From JACVRW01 sp963837445 (lineage in GTDB: Bacteria > Actinomycetota > Thermoleophilia > Solirubrobacterales > Thermoleophilaceae), in NCBI GenBank assembly GCA_963837445.1, contig CAWINK010000020.1, positions 62,001 to 126,000 of the forward strand: a stretch of DNA of 64,000 nt. Direction: 5' to 3'. Every line of letters starts with the position of its first letter. Position 1 is the stretch's first letter. The translations under genes were made by a program, and so were the position numbers. The notes below the pieces were generated by a model. That model had not been told where the DNA came from, searched no databases, and saw only the letters and a list, made by a program, of their open reading frames with translations. Of the stretch, positions 32,406 through 40,382 are shown piece after piece.

Positions 32406-35087
32406 CTAGACGGCGGCGTCCTGCGGGGGCATCGGCTCGGCGCCGCGGTCTCGGTAGAGGTTCGCGAACTTCGGATACTTCGGCAGGAAGGTGAGCGCCA
32501 CATCGCCAATGGGCCCGTTCCGGTGCTTGGCGATCATGAAGTCCGCCTCCCCGAGTCGCTCGGACTCCCTGTTGTAGTACTCGTCCCGGTAGATGAAGAT
32601 GACGAGGTCGGCGTCCTGCTCGATGGAGTTGTGAACCAGGATGTCCTCGGCCACGAAGTTGTGTAGACCCTCGACAGTGAGGTCGTAGACCTCCTCCACG
32701 CCATCGGGTTCGATGGCTATGACCCGGTCCCAATAGACATCGCTGGTTGCCAATCGGCCGAGTTCGTCCGATTCGAGCACCTCTGCTGTCCGCGCGGCGC
32801 GCTCGCGTGAGAGGTTCGTCTTGTAAAGCGTGGATCCGCAGTACGCCCCACCGAGGCGGCCCTGAAACTCTCGCGTGCTCAGGCCCCCGCCTACACGCGC
32901 CGGCTCGACGACATCGCGCCAAGCTGCTGCTGGGATCACGTCTCTATTCGGGTTCGCCCGCGTCTCACCGAGCTTGAGCGCGATGCGCAGTCCCGTTGCC
33001 GCGCGGCCCTCACCGAGGCAGCCGACGATCGCGAGGAAGCGGGCAACATCCGGAGCGCCAGTGAGCTTCACGTGGTGTTGTGGGCGACCGCGAGCGTTGC
33101 CAACCCGACTTCGGATCGCATTGATGCCGAGCCGAAGAAGGAGGGACTGAACATCGGCTGCCAGCCCACGACTGCTGGTGGCGTAGTACACGATCGGCGT
33201 GGCACGCTTCCCGTGTGCCAAATACACGCAGCCATCAGTTGACCAGAGATGGCGCAGGAAAGCGGCGATGGCTTGCGAGGGCTGCTGGAACACCCGCTGC
33301 GGAACGCGTTTCTCATAGGAGCGCAGGCCAAACGCTCCGAGTTCGTGGAGCCAGGAAGAGATCGGATTGCGGCGTCCGTGCGTGAGGCGCCGAGCGGAGG
33401 GGAGGTACACCTGGTACCAGCGACGCTCCTGTCGAATGCGCGGCCGAATGGTGGATCCGAAAACGGCTGTGGCGAGCGCAACTACGCGAGATGCGAGGAA
33501 CGGCTCACGTGTCGTGTACTGAATGGCATGTCGCGGAAGGGTGCAGCCGTCGCCGATGAGGTGGCCCAGCAGTGCCAGCTCATCCCGCGACATGGTCGCG
33601 CTGGACGGTCCCGGCAGGGTTCGTGGCAGCGCCAGGTGCTCCCCGACCTCCACCTCGTCGAGGCGCCTCCAGCCGTCGAATGCGAGAAACTTGTGGTTAC
33701 CCGTTGCACGGATCGTCCGGCCGAGCTGGGTTGTGAGTCTGAAGACCGGCTTGCGCCCCGTGGAGAAGGCCCGCGTGACCTTTCGGCGCTCGAGCTTCCA
33801 GGTTGCGCGGTTGACGGCAACGACCTCGAAGCCCGACGAGCCGACAAGCTCCGCGATGGGCCGGTACTCGCCCGTCTCCGGCAGGTAGATGCGTGACTCT
33901 CCGGTGAGGCAGCCCGACTCGCGAAGGTCCGAGAGCATCGGCCGGGGAGGGTTGCGGGCCTCCACCGCGCGCGAGAGCTGCGAGACGGCGATCACCGGCA
34001 CGTCGAGCTCGCGGGCGAGGATCTTGAGACCGCGGCTGATCTGCCCGATCTGTTCCACGCGGCTGCTCTCGGCTCGCCCCTCTGGCCGCATGAGTTGCAG
34101 GTAGTCCACGACGACGAGGCCGAGGCCGTGGCGCGCCGCCAGGCGGCGCGACTTCGCGCGCAGCTCCAGCACGCTCATGTCGCTCGAGTCGTCCACGAAG
34201 ATCGGGGCACGCGCGAGCTTCTCGACCGCCTTCAGCACCTTCGGCCACTTCTCCGCGCGGACGCGGCCCTTGCGCAGGTCGTCGCTCGAGACGCGCGCCT
34301 GGGACGCCAGGAAGCGGTGCGCGAGCTCGGTCTCCGACATTTCGAGCGAGAACAGCGCCACCGGTAGGCCGGCCTCGACAGCCGCGTACTCCGCGATGTT
34401 CGTGGCGGCCGCGCTCTTGCCCATCGAGGGACGGGCAGCGAGCACGATCAGGTTGCCGGGCTGGAATCCGCCCGTGAGCGCGTCGAGGTCGGCGAAGCCC
34501 GAAGGCGTGCCAGTGAGCCCGACATCCGACTTCGACAGCTCCTCGAGCTTGTCGATCTCGTCGTGCAGGATCGCCTCGAGCGACCGCATCTCCGAGGTGC
34601 CGCCGTCGTGCCCGATCTTGAACAGGACGGCCTCGGCGCGCTCGATCAGCTCGCGCGCCTCGCCGTTGTGCGAGGCCACGTCGTCCTGGATCTCGCGAGT
34701 GGCCTTGAGGATGCTGCGAAGTAGCGAGTGCTCCTTGACGATGCGCGCGTAGTCGAGCACCGCGCCGACCGCCGGGACGATCGTCGGGAGCGAGGAGAGG
34801 TAGCTCTCGCTACCCGCCTTCTCGAGCTCACCCGCGCGCCGCAGCTCCTCGGCGACCGTCAACACATCGACCGCCTCCGGCTCGGCCTTCTCCTTCAGGC
34901 GGATCATCGCCTGGAAGATCGCCGTGTGGCGCGGGCGGTAGAAGTCGTGGGGTCGCAGCCCCACCTCCAGCAGCACGCCGTCGAGGGCCTGCTCGGTGAG
35001 CAGGATCGCCCCGAGGACGGAGGCCTCGGCCTCCTCGTTATGGGGCGGGACGCCGGCCGCTGCCTCTGGCGGGACGGCTACGGCCAC
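32406..35087 (-). CDS. dnaB: Replicative DNA helicase DnaB, intein-containing precursor
   Basis: The GTG-started 893-residue precursor consists of a 465-residue DnaB helicase interrupted by a 428-residue intein (residues 393-820). The host part has the N-terminal PPHNEEAEASVLGAILL domain, Walker A ARPSMGKSA near residue 218, LFSLEMSETELAHRFL, VVVDYLQLM (Walker B) and VSQLSRAVEARNPPRPMLSDLRESG just before the intein. After splicing, SIEQDADLVIFIYRDEYY continues the protein. DnaB unwinds DNA at the replication fork. The gene ends the rpsF-ssb-rpsR-rplI-dnaB block, with a 12-base gap to rplI. Confidence 0.96.
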   Translation of the reverse strand: MAVAVPPEAAAGVPPHNEEAEASVLGAILLTEQALDGVLLEVGLRPHDFYRPRHTAIFQAMIRLKEKAEPEAVDVLTVAEELRRAGELEKAGSESYLSSLPTIVPAVGAVLDYARIVKEHSLLRSILKATREIQDDVASHNGEARELIERAEAVLFKIGHDGGTSEMRSLEAILHDEIDKLEELSKSDVGLTGTPSGFADLDALTGGFQPGNLIVLAARPSMGKSAAATNIAEYAAVEAGLPVALFSLEMSETELAHRFLASQARVSSDDLRKGRVRAEKWPKVLKAVEKLARAPIFVDDSSDMSVLELRAKSRRLAARHGLGLVVVDYLQLMRPEGRAESSRVEQIGQISRGLKILARELDVPVIAVSQLSRAVEARNPPRPMLSDLRESGCLTGESRIYLPETGEYRPIAELVGSSGFEVVAVNRATWKLERRKVTRAFSTGRKPVFRLTTQLGRTIRATGNHKFLAFDGWRRLDEVEVGEHLALPRTLPGPSSATMSRDELALLGHLIGDGCTLPRHAIQYTTREPFLASRVVALATAVFGSTIRPRIRQERRWYQVYLPSARRLTHGRRNPISSWLHELGAFGLRSYEKRVPQRVFQQPSQAIAAFLRHLWSTDGCVYLAHGKRATPIVYYATSSRGLAADVQSLLLRLGINAIRSRVGNARGRPQHHVKLTGAPDVARFLAIVGCLGEGRAATGLRIALKLGETRANPNRDVIPAAAWRDVVEPARVGGGLSTREFQGRLGGAYCGSTLYKTNLSRERAARTAEVLESDELGRLATSDVYWDRVIAIEPDGVEEVYDLTVEGLHNFVAEDILVHNSIEQDADLVIFIYRDEYYNRESERLGEADFMIAKHRNGPIGDVALTFLPKYPKFANLYRDRGAEPMPPQDAAV
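32628..33911 (-). mobile_element. DnaB intein with LAGLIDADG homing endonuclease
   Basis: The in-frame element begins at Cys393 (CLTGESRIYLPETG, block A) and ends at Asn820 in VEGLHNFVAEDILVHN, followed by Ser+1. Block B is visible as TIRATGNHKFLAFDG. Two LAGLIDADG-like motifs, ELALLGHLIGDGC and AFLRHLWSTDGC, mark a central homing endonuclease. The insertion point RESG/SIEQDAD is the same as that of the Synechocystis DnaB intein. Splicing residues (Cys1, block B TxxH, His-Asn, Ser+1) are all present, so it should be active in splicing. Whether the endonuclease still cuts is unknown. Confidence 0.95.
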
Positions 35088-35099
35088 GTGGGCGGGCCT

Positions 35100-35552
35100 C
35101 TAGGCGATTGGGGTGACGATCGTCTTGATGTCGGCCGTCACACCGTCGGAGACTTCGACGGAGACCATGTGCGTGCCCGTTGTCCTGATCGGCTCCTCCA
35201 GCTGGACGCGGCGCTTGTCGAGCCGCACACCGCGCGCCTGGCGGATCGCGTCGACGATCTCCTGCGAGGTGACCGAGCCGAACAGCCGCCCGTCGTCACC
35301 CGCCTGGTGCGAGATCGTCAGCACGGTCTTGCGCAGCAGCGCCGCCGTGTCCTCGGCCTTGGCGGCCGCGTCGGCGACAGCCCTCTCCGCGGCCTCACGG
35401 CGCCGCTGGGAGTCCGCAATGGCGGCCGGTGTGGCCGGCTGCGCCAGCTTGCGGGGCACGAGGTAGTTGCGCAGGTAGCCCGGGGAGACGTCGATCACGT
35501 CGCCGCTCCCTCCGAGCTTGTCCACGTCCTTCAGGAGGATTGCCTGAGCCAT
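35100..35552 (-). CDS. rplI: 50S ribosomal protein L9
   Basis: The 150-residue protein begins MAQAILLKDVDKLGGSGDVI, followed by the signature VSPGYLRNYLVPRKLAQPAT. A long central helix rich in Ala/Glu (RRREAAERAVADAAAKAEDT) and the C-terminal RNA-binding domain with GDDGRLFGSVTSQEIVDAI complete it. Length and order are normal for L9. The ATG is preceded by AGGAG-type sequence poorly; spacing to rpsR is 11 bases, consistent with co-transcription. It lies between rpsR and dnaB, the standard position in this operon. Confidence 0.97.
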   Translation of the reverse strand: MAQAILLKDVDKLGGSGDVIDVSPGYLRNYLVPRKLAQPATPAAIADSQRRREAAERAVADAAAKAEDTAALLRKTVLTISHQAGDDGRLFGSVTSQEIVDAIRQARGVRLDKRRVQLEEPIRTTGTHMVSVEVSDGVTADIKTIVTPIA

Positions 35553-35563
35553 GGGTCCGTCGC

Positions 35564-35848
35564 TTACCTGTCTGCGACGTACGGCAGGAGACCCACCTCA
35601 CGCGCACGCTTGACCGCGAGCGCGAGCTGGGACTGGTGGCGACGGCAAGCGCCCGTCACGCGGGACGAGCGGATCTTTCCCTTGTCGCTGATCGCCCGGC
35701 GCAGCGCTGAGAGGTCCTTGTAATCGACGATGTCGATCTTCTCCCGGCAGAACGGGCAGGGCTTGAAGCGCCCGCTACCGGGAGCGCCCTTGCCTCGGGG
35801 GCCGCGCTTGCGGTCCCGTGTCGGTGTTCCACCACGCTGCTTCGCCAC
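35564..35848 (-). CDS. rpsR: 30S ribosomal protein S18 (zinc-binding form)
   Basis: The 94-residue S18 starts at GTG 35848. A basic N-terminal extension (KQRGGTPTRDRKRGPRGKG) precedes the core FKPCPFCREKIDIVDYKDLSALRR and the C-terminal VTGACRRHQSQLALAVKRAREVGLLPYV. The CPFC pair together with the Cys and His of GACRRH makes this the zinc-ribbon (C+) version of S18; many actinobacteria also have a cysteine-less paralogue used under zinc limitation. It sits 30 bases after ssb. Confidence 0.97.
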   Translation of the reverse strand: MAKQRGGTPTRDRKRGPRGKGAPGSGRFKPCPFCREKIDIVDYKDLSALRRAISDKGKIRSSRVTGACRRHQSQLALAVKRAREVGLLPYVADR

Positions 35849-35878
35849 TTGTACTCCTGCGTACTCGCTACTCCGGGG

Positions 35879-36336
35879 TCAGAAGGGAATGTCGTCGTCC
35901 GAGCCCCCGGCAGCCACCGGCGCCTGAGCGAAGTCCGCTGTGTCCGCGGGAACATCGCTCTGTGGCGTGAAACGGCCGCCGTTCTCGCCTCCCTCACGGG
36001 AACCGAGGAACTGGACAGAGTCGGCAATGATATCTACCGACTGCCGGTTCTTGCCGGTTTCCTTGTCCTGCCACTCGCGCCACTCGAGCCGCCCGTCGAT
36101 CGCAACCGGGCGTCCCTTCGAGAGGTACTGGGCGCAGTTCTCGCCCTGAGCGCCCCAGACCGTGACATCGAAGTAGTTGGGCTTGTCGACCCACTCGCCG
36201 CTCGACTGGTCCTTGCGCCTGGTGTTGCGAGCCACCGCAGATTGCATACAGCCATTCCGCTCGGAAGATTCCGGAGCTCTGGGTCTTTGGTGAGATTCCC
36301 CGTGAGGCACACCCGGTTCAGATTTGTCGCTGCCAT
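35879..36336 (-). CDS. ssb: Single-stranded DNA-binding protein (one frameshift)
   Basis: From ATG 36336, with AGGAGA about 8 bases ahead, the protein begins MAATNLNRVCLTGNLTKDPE. The frame then breaks near 36233-36237, where one G appears to be missing in CGG(G)TGG. The second frame gives VARNTRRKDQSSGEWVDKP, NYFDVTVWGAQGENCAQYLS, and GRLEWREWQDKETGKNRQS. It closes with the acidic SSB tip SDDDIPF, for about 152 residues. SSB protects single-stranded DNA and recruits repair proteins through the tip. The position between rpsF and rpsR is canonical. The defect is probably a sequence error. Confidence 0.92.
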
Positions 36337-36652
36337 TAGATACGTCTCCTTTCCGAAAACAAGATTGCCCTCGATTCGACCTCGCACAAGGGCCGCTACG
36401 CCGTCCTCCCAGCTATTTGCGTCAGAAGCGCCCTCTTTCGGCGCATCGAGGTGGGACTTGCACCCAGCAGAACCTGCGCTGCCCTCTCGGCCTTCGCGCA
36501 CGAGAGGGCGAATACAGCGCGACGATCAGGTCGTTTCGATCCGGGGGCATCCTTAGCTTGGAAGCCAGCAAAGTCGAGAATTCACCCCCAAGCTCAATCA
36601 CGAACCCCACAGCATCGCCCGACCCTCGGACAGATCGAGCGCCTGGGGGCTG
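36337..36652 (-). other. 316-base low-GC spacer between rpsF and ssb with hairpins
   Basis: No convincing protein-coding frame is present. Local GC is near 55% (counted for 36541-36600), well below the surroundings. Strong inverted repeats are seen: a 9-bp hairpin (GCCCTCTCG 36481-36489, CGAGAGGGC 36501-36509) and a 7-bp pair (AGCTTGG 36555-36561, CCAAGCT 36588-36594). In most bacteria rpsF and ssb lie much closer together, so the spacer is unusual and may hold a structured RNA or an old insertion. Confidence 0.6.
36369..36451 (-). ncRNA. Putative structured RNA upstream of ssb (GEMM-I-like motifs)
   Basis: On the minus strand CCTCGAT and ATCGAGG (7 bp) close an 83-base element ending 33 bases before the ssb ATG. 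Inside are GCGCC-GAAAGAG-GGCGC, a hairpin, then GACGCAAA and GTAGCGG in that order. The three strings occur in the same order in c-di-GMP-I (GEMM) riboswitches. However, the spacings differ and the GCAAACC segment is not in place. A ribosomal or SSB leader is another possibility. Confidence 0.3.
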
Positions 36653-37271
36653 CTACGCGTCGTCAGCGGGGGGCGCGTCGGCTGGCGGCGCGTCCTCGGG
36701 GGGAGCGTCGGCGGGTGCGGCCTCGGCAGGAGCGTGCGCCTTCAGCGGGTGCGGCCTCCGCGGGTGCGGCCTCCACGGGAGGTGCGTCGGTGAGCGCCGC
36801 CTCCTTGACCGGCGGCGCCTCGGCCACGGCAACGGCACCCGCGTCGACCGGGGGCGCGTCCGCCAGCTCCTCGTCCACTGCGGGCGCGTCAGCCGCCGCG
36901 CGGGCGGCCACCTTGGTGTCCTGCGGCTCGCGGTCGTCGCGACGCCGCGGTGCCTGCTGGTCCGGCGGCGGTGGGGTCGGCTGGCCGGGCTTCACCTTGA
37001 TGATGCGGAAGCGCAACACGGCGTCCGTGATCCGGAGGCGCTGGTTCAGCCGCTCGAGCAGCGCGTTGTCGCCGTTGAACTGGTAGAGCCGGTAGTCCGC
37101 CTCGGGTCGGTGGTCGATCTCGTAGGCCATCCGACGGGTGCCCCAGTCGTGGCTCGAGACGAGCTCGCCGCCGGCGTTGATCATCGACTCGGCCTCAGCG
37201 ATGGCGGCATTGCGCCGCTCCTCCGGAGCCGTCGGGTCGAGCATCAGCATGAGGTCGTAGAAGCCAGGCAT
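36653..37271 (-). CDS. rpsF: 30S ribosomal protein S6 with long Ala/Pro-rich tail (one frameshift)
   Basis: ATG 37271 (MPGFYDLMLMLDPTAPEERR) with AAGGTGA ahead starts a normal S6 domain of about 95 residues. That domain includes GTRRMAYEIDHRPEADYRLYQF and ERLNQRLRITDAVLRFRIIKV. The rest is a tail of about 110 residues made of Ala, Pro, Glu and Asp repeats (APPVEAAPAEAAPAE). One extra base near 36733 shifts the frame inside this tail. Correcting it gives an ending in DAPPEDAPPADAPPADDA and about 205 residues. S6 binds the central domain of 16S rRNA with S18. The long acidic tail is unusual compared with the typical S6 of about 100 residues. Confidence 0.92.
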
Positions 37272-37330
37272 GCGAGCGGTCACCTTAGCGAAAGCGGGGC
37301 GAACCGCAGTGGGGGAGCGCCTTCACGGGC

Positions 37331-37693
37331 ATGGGCCGTCGAAGGGTGCGGTGGAGGAACGTGGCGCAGGTGGCCGCCCTGGCGGCCGCGGGCGCACTGA
37401 TCGCGTCCTATCGGCCCAGCGAGCCCATGCGCGCGCCCGTCCCGCCGCAGCGGCCGCAGGCGCGGGAGGTGCAACGGCTACCGCGCCTGCGTGACATCCC
37501 GCGTCTGGTTTCGCCTCGGCCGCGCAAACGACGGGCATTGAAAGAGCACCCCCGAACAGGCCGACCCTCGCACCCTTCACCGCAATCGGACCCGGCCGGT
37601 CAGCCGCCGGCGCCGGGGCGCAGCGCCCCAAGGGCCCCAAGCGCCCCGAGCCCCCCGCCCACCGCCGAGTTCACGCCGGACCCGGGGCCCTAG
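37331..37693 (+). CDS. Short membrane-anchored proline-rich protein
   Basis: A 120-residue ORF divergent from rpsF. It begins MGRRRVRWRNVAQVAALAAAGALIASYRP, a basic N-terminus with one weak membrane helix, and continues as an extended Pro/Arg/Ala-rich region (PVPPQRPQAREVQRLPRLRD; PPAPGRSAPRAPSAPSPPP). No domain is recognisable. Low-complexity composition in high-GC DNA can mimic coding sequence, so the call is moderate. The last 23 bases overlap the convergent otsA stop region. Confidence 0.5.
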   Translation: MGRRRVRWRNVAQVAALAAAGALIASYRPSEPMRAPVPPQRPQAREVQRLPRLRDIPRLVSPRPRKRRALKEHPRTGRPSHPSPQSDPAGQPPAPGRSAPRAPSAPSPPPTAEFTPDPGP

Positions 37694-39134
37694 CGTGCCG
37701 CTTCGCCTCGATGTCGGCGAGCTGGTCGTCGACCCAGTCGCCTGGGTGGCGCGCCGTGACGATCCGCTTCTGGCCCTGCGCGCGCCAGGAGCGCTCCTCC
37801 GCCGACATCGTGAGAGCGCGGTGGATCGCGTCGGCCTGCTCCTGGACGTCGAAGGGGTTCACCGACAGCGCGAACTCCGCGAGCTCCTCGTGAGCGCCCG
37901 TGTTCTCGCTCAGGAGCGACACCCCGTTGCGCTCGTTCACGAGCGGCCCCTCCTTGGCGATCAGGTTCATCCCGTCGAACATCGCGTTCACCATCAGGAG
38001 GTCGTAGTGCTTGTAGGCCGAGATCGCCTCCTCGAGGTTCTCGCGCAGGCGCAGCTCGATCGGCATCCAGTCGGTCGTGCCGTGCCGGTGGTTCACCACA
38101 GCCACGAGCGCCTCGATCCGCTCGAGGTACTCGGCGTACTCCGTCACGTCCTGGCGCGACGGGATCAGGTGAGCGATGAACGTGACCTGCTCGAGGAACT
38201 CCGGGTGCTGCTCGAGGAAGAGGTCGAACGCCGTGAACCCGCGCAGCACGTTCTTCGAGAGGTCCGCGCGATCCACGCGCAGGATCAGGTGCTCGCGCCG
38301 GCGCCGCAGGATCTCGCGCTCGTACTCGTGCACCGCCGGCCGCTGGGCGGTCTTCTGGAAGGTCTCGGCTGAGATCGGCAGCGGGTACGCGCGCACCCAC
38401 ACGTCGCGGCCGTCGAACTTCACGATGCCCTCCACCTCGTCCACCTCCAGGTCGAACAGCTCGCGGCAGCAGAGCAGGAAGTTGCGCTGGTAGGAGCGCG
38501 TGTGGAAGGCGATGATGTCGTTGGAGAGGATGCCCTCGTAGATGTCCTCGCGCATGTCCGCGGGCAGCACCCGCCACGCGTCGGGCTGGGTCCAGGGGAT
38601 GTGCACGAAGTGGTGGAGGAACAGGTCCGGACGCTCGCGGCGGATGTACTTCGGCGCGACGTAGAGGTGGTAGTCGTGGAGCATCACGACGGCGTCCTCC
38701 TCGCCCTCGACCTCGTCGAGCACGGCCCGCGCGAGGTCGGCGTTGACCGTGCAGTAGCCCTGTTCGTACGCCTCGACCTCGTGGCGCCTCACGTCCGGCG
38801 CGTTCGAGAGGTCCCAGAGGTAGTGCTGGATGAACCACAGCATCGGGTTCGCCACGACGTTGTAGAAGCGGTCGTACGCCTCTGCCTCGCTCGCGACGAG
38901 CCGAATCCGGTAGGTGTCCCCGTCGAGCTCGACCGGGAAGGAGCGGCCGCCGTGCTGCTCGGCCATCTCCACGTCCTCGTCGGTCATTGCGGACGCCACC
39001 CAGACGGCGTCGCGGTGGTGCACCAGTCCCTTGAGCGCGGTCACGAGCCCGCCGCCGCTGCGCTTCGCCTCGCCTCCCTCGAACGTGGCCGGGCCGCGGT
39101 TCGAGACGAGGACGAGGGGGGTCTCAGGCTTCAT
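37671..39134 (-). CDS. otsA: Trehalose-6-phosphate synthase (GT20)
   Basis: A 487-residue GT20 glycosyltransferase that makes trehalose 6-phosphate from glucose 6-phosphate and a nucleotide glucose. Seen are the N-terminal VLVSNRGPATFEGGEAKRSGGGL (substrate loop), MLHDYHLYVAPKYIR, FHHF-like FLHHFVHIPWTQPDAWRVLP, VDRADLSKNVLRGFTAFDLFL and the nucleotide-binding DGMNLIAKEGPLVNERNGVSLLSENTGAHEEL. Its ATG overlaps the stop of the upstream treT by 4 bases (reading on the minus strand). No phosphatase OtsB domain is fused or adjacent, so dephosphorylation must be encoded elsewhere. Confidence 0.93.
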   Translation of the reverse strand: MKPETPLVLVSNRGPATFEGGEAKRSGGGLVTALKGLVHHRDAVWVASAMTDEDVEMAEQHGGRSFPVELDGDTYRIRLVASEAEAYDRFYNVVANPMLWFIQHYLWDLSNAPDVRRHEVEAYEQGYCTVNADLARAVLDEVEGEEDAVVMLHDYHLYVAPKYIRRERPDLFLHHFVHIPWTQPDAWRVLPADMREDIYEGILSNDIIAFHTRSYQRNFLLCCRELFDLEVDEVEGIVKFDGRDVWVRAYPLPISAETFQKTAQRPAVHEYEREILRRRREHLILRVDRADLSKNVLRGFTAFDLFLEQHPEFLEQVTFIAHLIPSRQDVTEYAEYLERIEALVAVVNHRHGTTDWMPIELRLRENLEEAISAYKHYDLLMVNAMFDGMNLIAKEGPLVNERNGVSLLSENTGAHEELAEFALSVNPFDVQEQADAIHRALTMSAEERSWRAQGQKRIVTARHPGDWVDDQLADIEAKRHARAPGPA

Positions 39135-40369
39135 CTGTGGTCCCGGAAGAGCCTCAGCCAGTCGCGGAGTAGGCGCGGTGTCAGGAAGTGCGTGCGGACG
39201 TGCTCCTTGCCCGCCCGCCCGAGCCGCTTGCCAAGGTCAGGTTCGCGCAGGATGCGCAGTGAGCGATCGGCGCACTCCTCGGGTGAGGAGACGAGGTAGC
39301 CGGTCTCGCCGTCCTGCACCTGGAGCGGGATGCCGCCCACGTCGCCGCCGATGAACGGCCGGCCCTTCCAGAGCGCCTCCGACACCGTCAGGCCGAAGCC
39401 CTCGCGGGTCGACTTCTGGATCACGACGTCGGCCTGCGACTGGAAGGCGTTCACCTCGATGGCGCCGACCTGGTTGAGGTTGTTGAGGATGTGGATGTCA
39501 GGGTCGCCGTCCGCGTAGGCCATCGTGGAGTTGAAGAACTCCCAGCCCTCGGGGTCGTCGGTGGCCATCGAGCCGACGAGCGCCAGCTGCACCTCGGGCA
39601 TCTCCTTGGTGACCAGGCGGTAGGCGTCGATCACGCCCATCGGGTCCTTCCACGGGTCGAAGCGGGAGACCTGGCACATCAGCGGGCGGTCCACGTCGAT
39701 GCCGAACTGGTCGCAGACGAAGGCGGCGTCCTCCGGCGAGAGCGCCATGTTCTTCGGCGACAGCGGGTCGATCGCGGGCGGGCAGATGACCACCCCTCCG
39801 GAGGCGCCGTCGAGCGCGGCCGGCACGTACTGCTGGAGGTGCCACACCGACGCGTCGTAGTCGCGTATGAACGGCACCAGGTGGTCGATGGCGTCCGGAT
39901 TTGGCGTGGAGAGGTCGATGTGGCAGCGCCAGACCCACGTCTTCGCCTTCTCCGGCACGTGCCCGCGGATCGCGGCCGGCTGCGGGTCGTGGACGATGAT
40001 CACGTCCCAGCCGCCCTCGATCTCCTTCGCGTTCATCTCGTTGTAGCGCTCGAAGATCGCCCATTCCTCGTCGGTGAGCGAGTCCGGGTTCCCCTGAAGC
40101 GCGTTGTGGAGGCGCTTGGTCGCGTTGTAGAACTCCTCGCGGCCGAGCATCACCTGCCACTCGGCCTCGATGCCCACGTCGTTCATCAGCGGGATCAGCG
40201 TGTAGAGGATCTCCGAGACGCCGCCGCCGAACGCGGTTGCGGACAGGTGGAGCACGCGAAGGCCCTCGAGGTCCTTCGCGAGCTCGCGAATCTCCTCGAC
40301 GAGCGGCCTTCCGGCGAGGTGGGTGTAGTCGGCGAGGCTCTTGTGGCCTACCGAAACCGGCGTCAGCAC
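39131..40369 (-). CDS. treT: Trehalose synthase, glycosyltransferring (TreT, GT4)
   Basis: GTG 40369 starts a 412-residue GT4 enzyme. The N-terminus VSVGHKSLADYTHLAGRPLVEEIRELAKDLEGLRVLHLSATAFGGGVSEIL is characteristic of TreT, which reversibly couples NDP-glucose and glucose into trehalose. IIVHDPQPAAI, WRCHIDLSTPNPDAIDHL, VCQVSRFDPWKDPMGVIDAY-like text and the EGFGLTVSEALWKGRPFIGG donor site follow. The stop overlaps otsA by 4 bases, so two alternative trehalose routes share a transcript. A -10-like TAGTCT lies 7 bases before the start, inside the end of the upstream anti-sigma gene. Confidence 0.9.
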   Translation of the reverse strand: MLTPVSVGHKSLADYTHLAGRPLVEEIRELAKDLEGLRVLHLSATAFGGGVSEILYTLIPLMNDVGIEAEWQVMLGREEFYNATKRLHNALQGNPDSLTDEEWAIFERYNEMNAKEIEGGWDVIIVHDPQPAAIRGHVPEKAKTWVWRCHIDLSTPNPDAIDHLVPFIRDYDASVWHLQQYVPAALDGASGGVVICPPAIDPLSPKNMALSPEDAAFVCDQFGIDVDRPLMCQVSRFDPWKDPMGVIDAYRLVTKEMPEVQLALVGSMATDDPEGWEFFNSTMAYADGDPDIHILNNLNQVGAIEVNAFQSQADVVIQKSTREGFGLTVSEALWKGRPFIGGDVGGIPLQVQDGETGYLVSSPEECADRSLRILREPDLGKRLGRAGKEHVRTHFLTPRLLRDWLRLFRDHR

Positions 40370-40376
40370 GCGCGGC

Positions 40377-40382
40377 AGACTA
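40377..40382 (-). promoter_or_regulatory. Candidate -10 element (TAGTCT) for treT-otsA
   Basis: On the minus strand TAGTCT lies 7 bases before the treT GTG and overlaps the last codons of the anti-sigma kinase gene. No Shine-Dalgarno sequence is seen between. It would give the trehalose operon a leaderless internal promoter. Confidence 0.4.

Noticed and set aside
36400..36620. tmRNA or group II intron fragment in the rpsF-ssb spacer
   Set aside because: GGGGGTGAATTCTCGACTT and TGGGTGCAAGTCCCACC recall such RNAs, but acceptor complementarity, tag ORF and domain V are absent.
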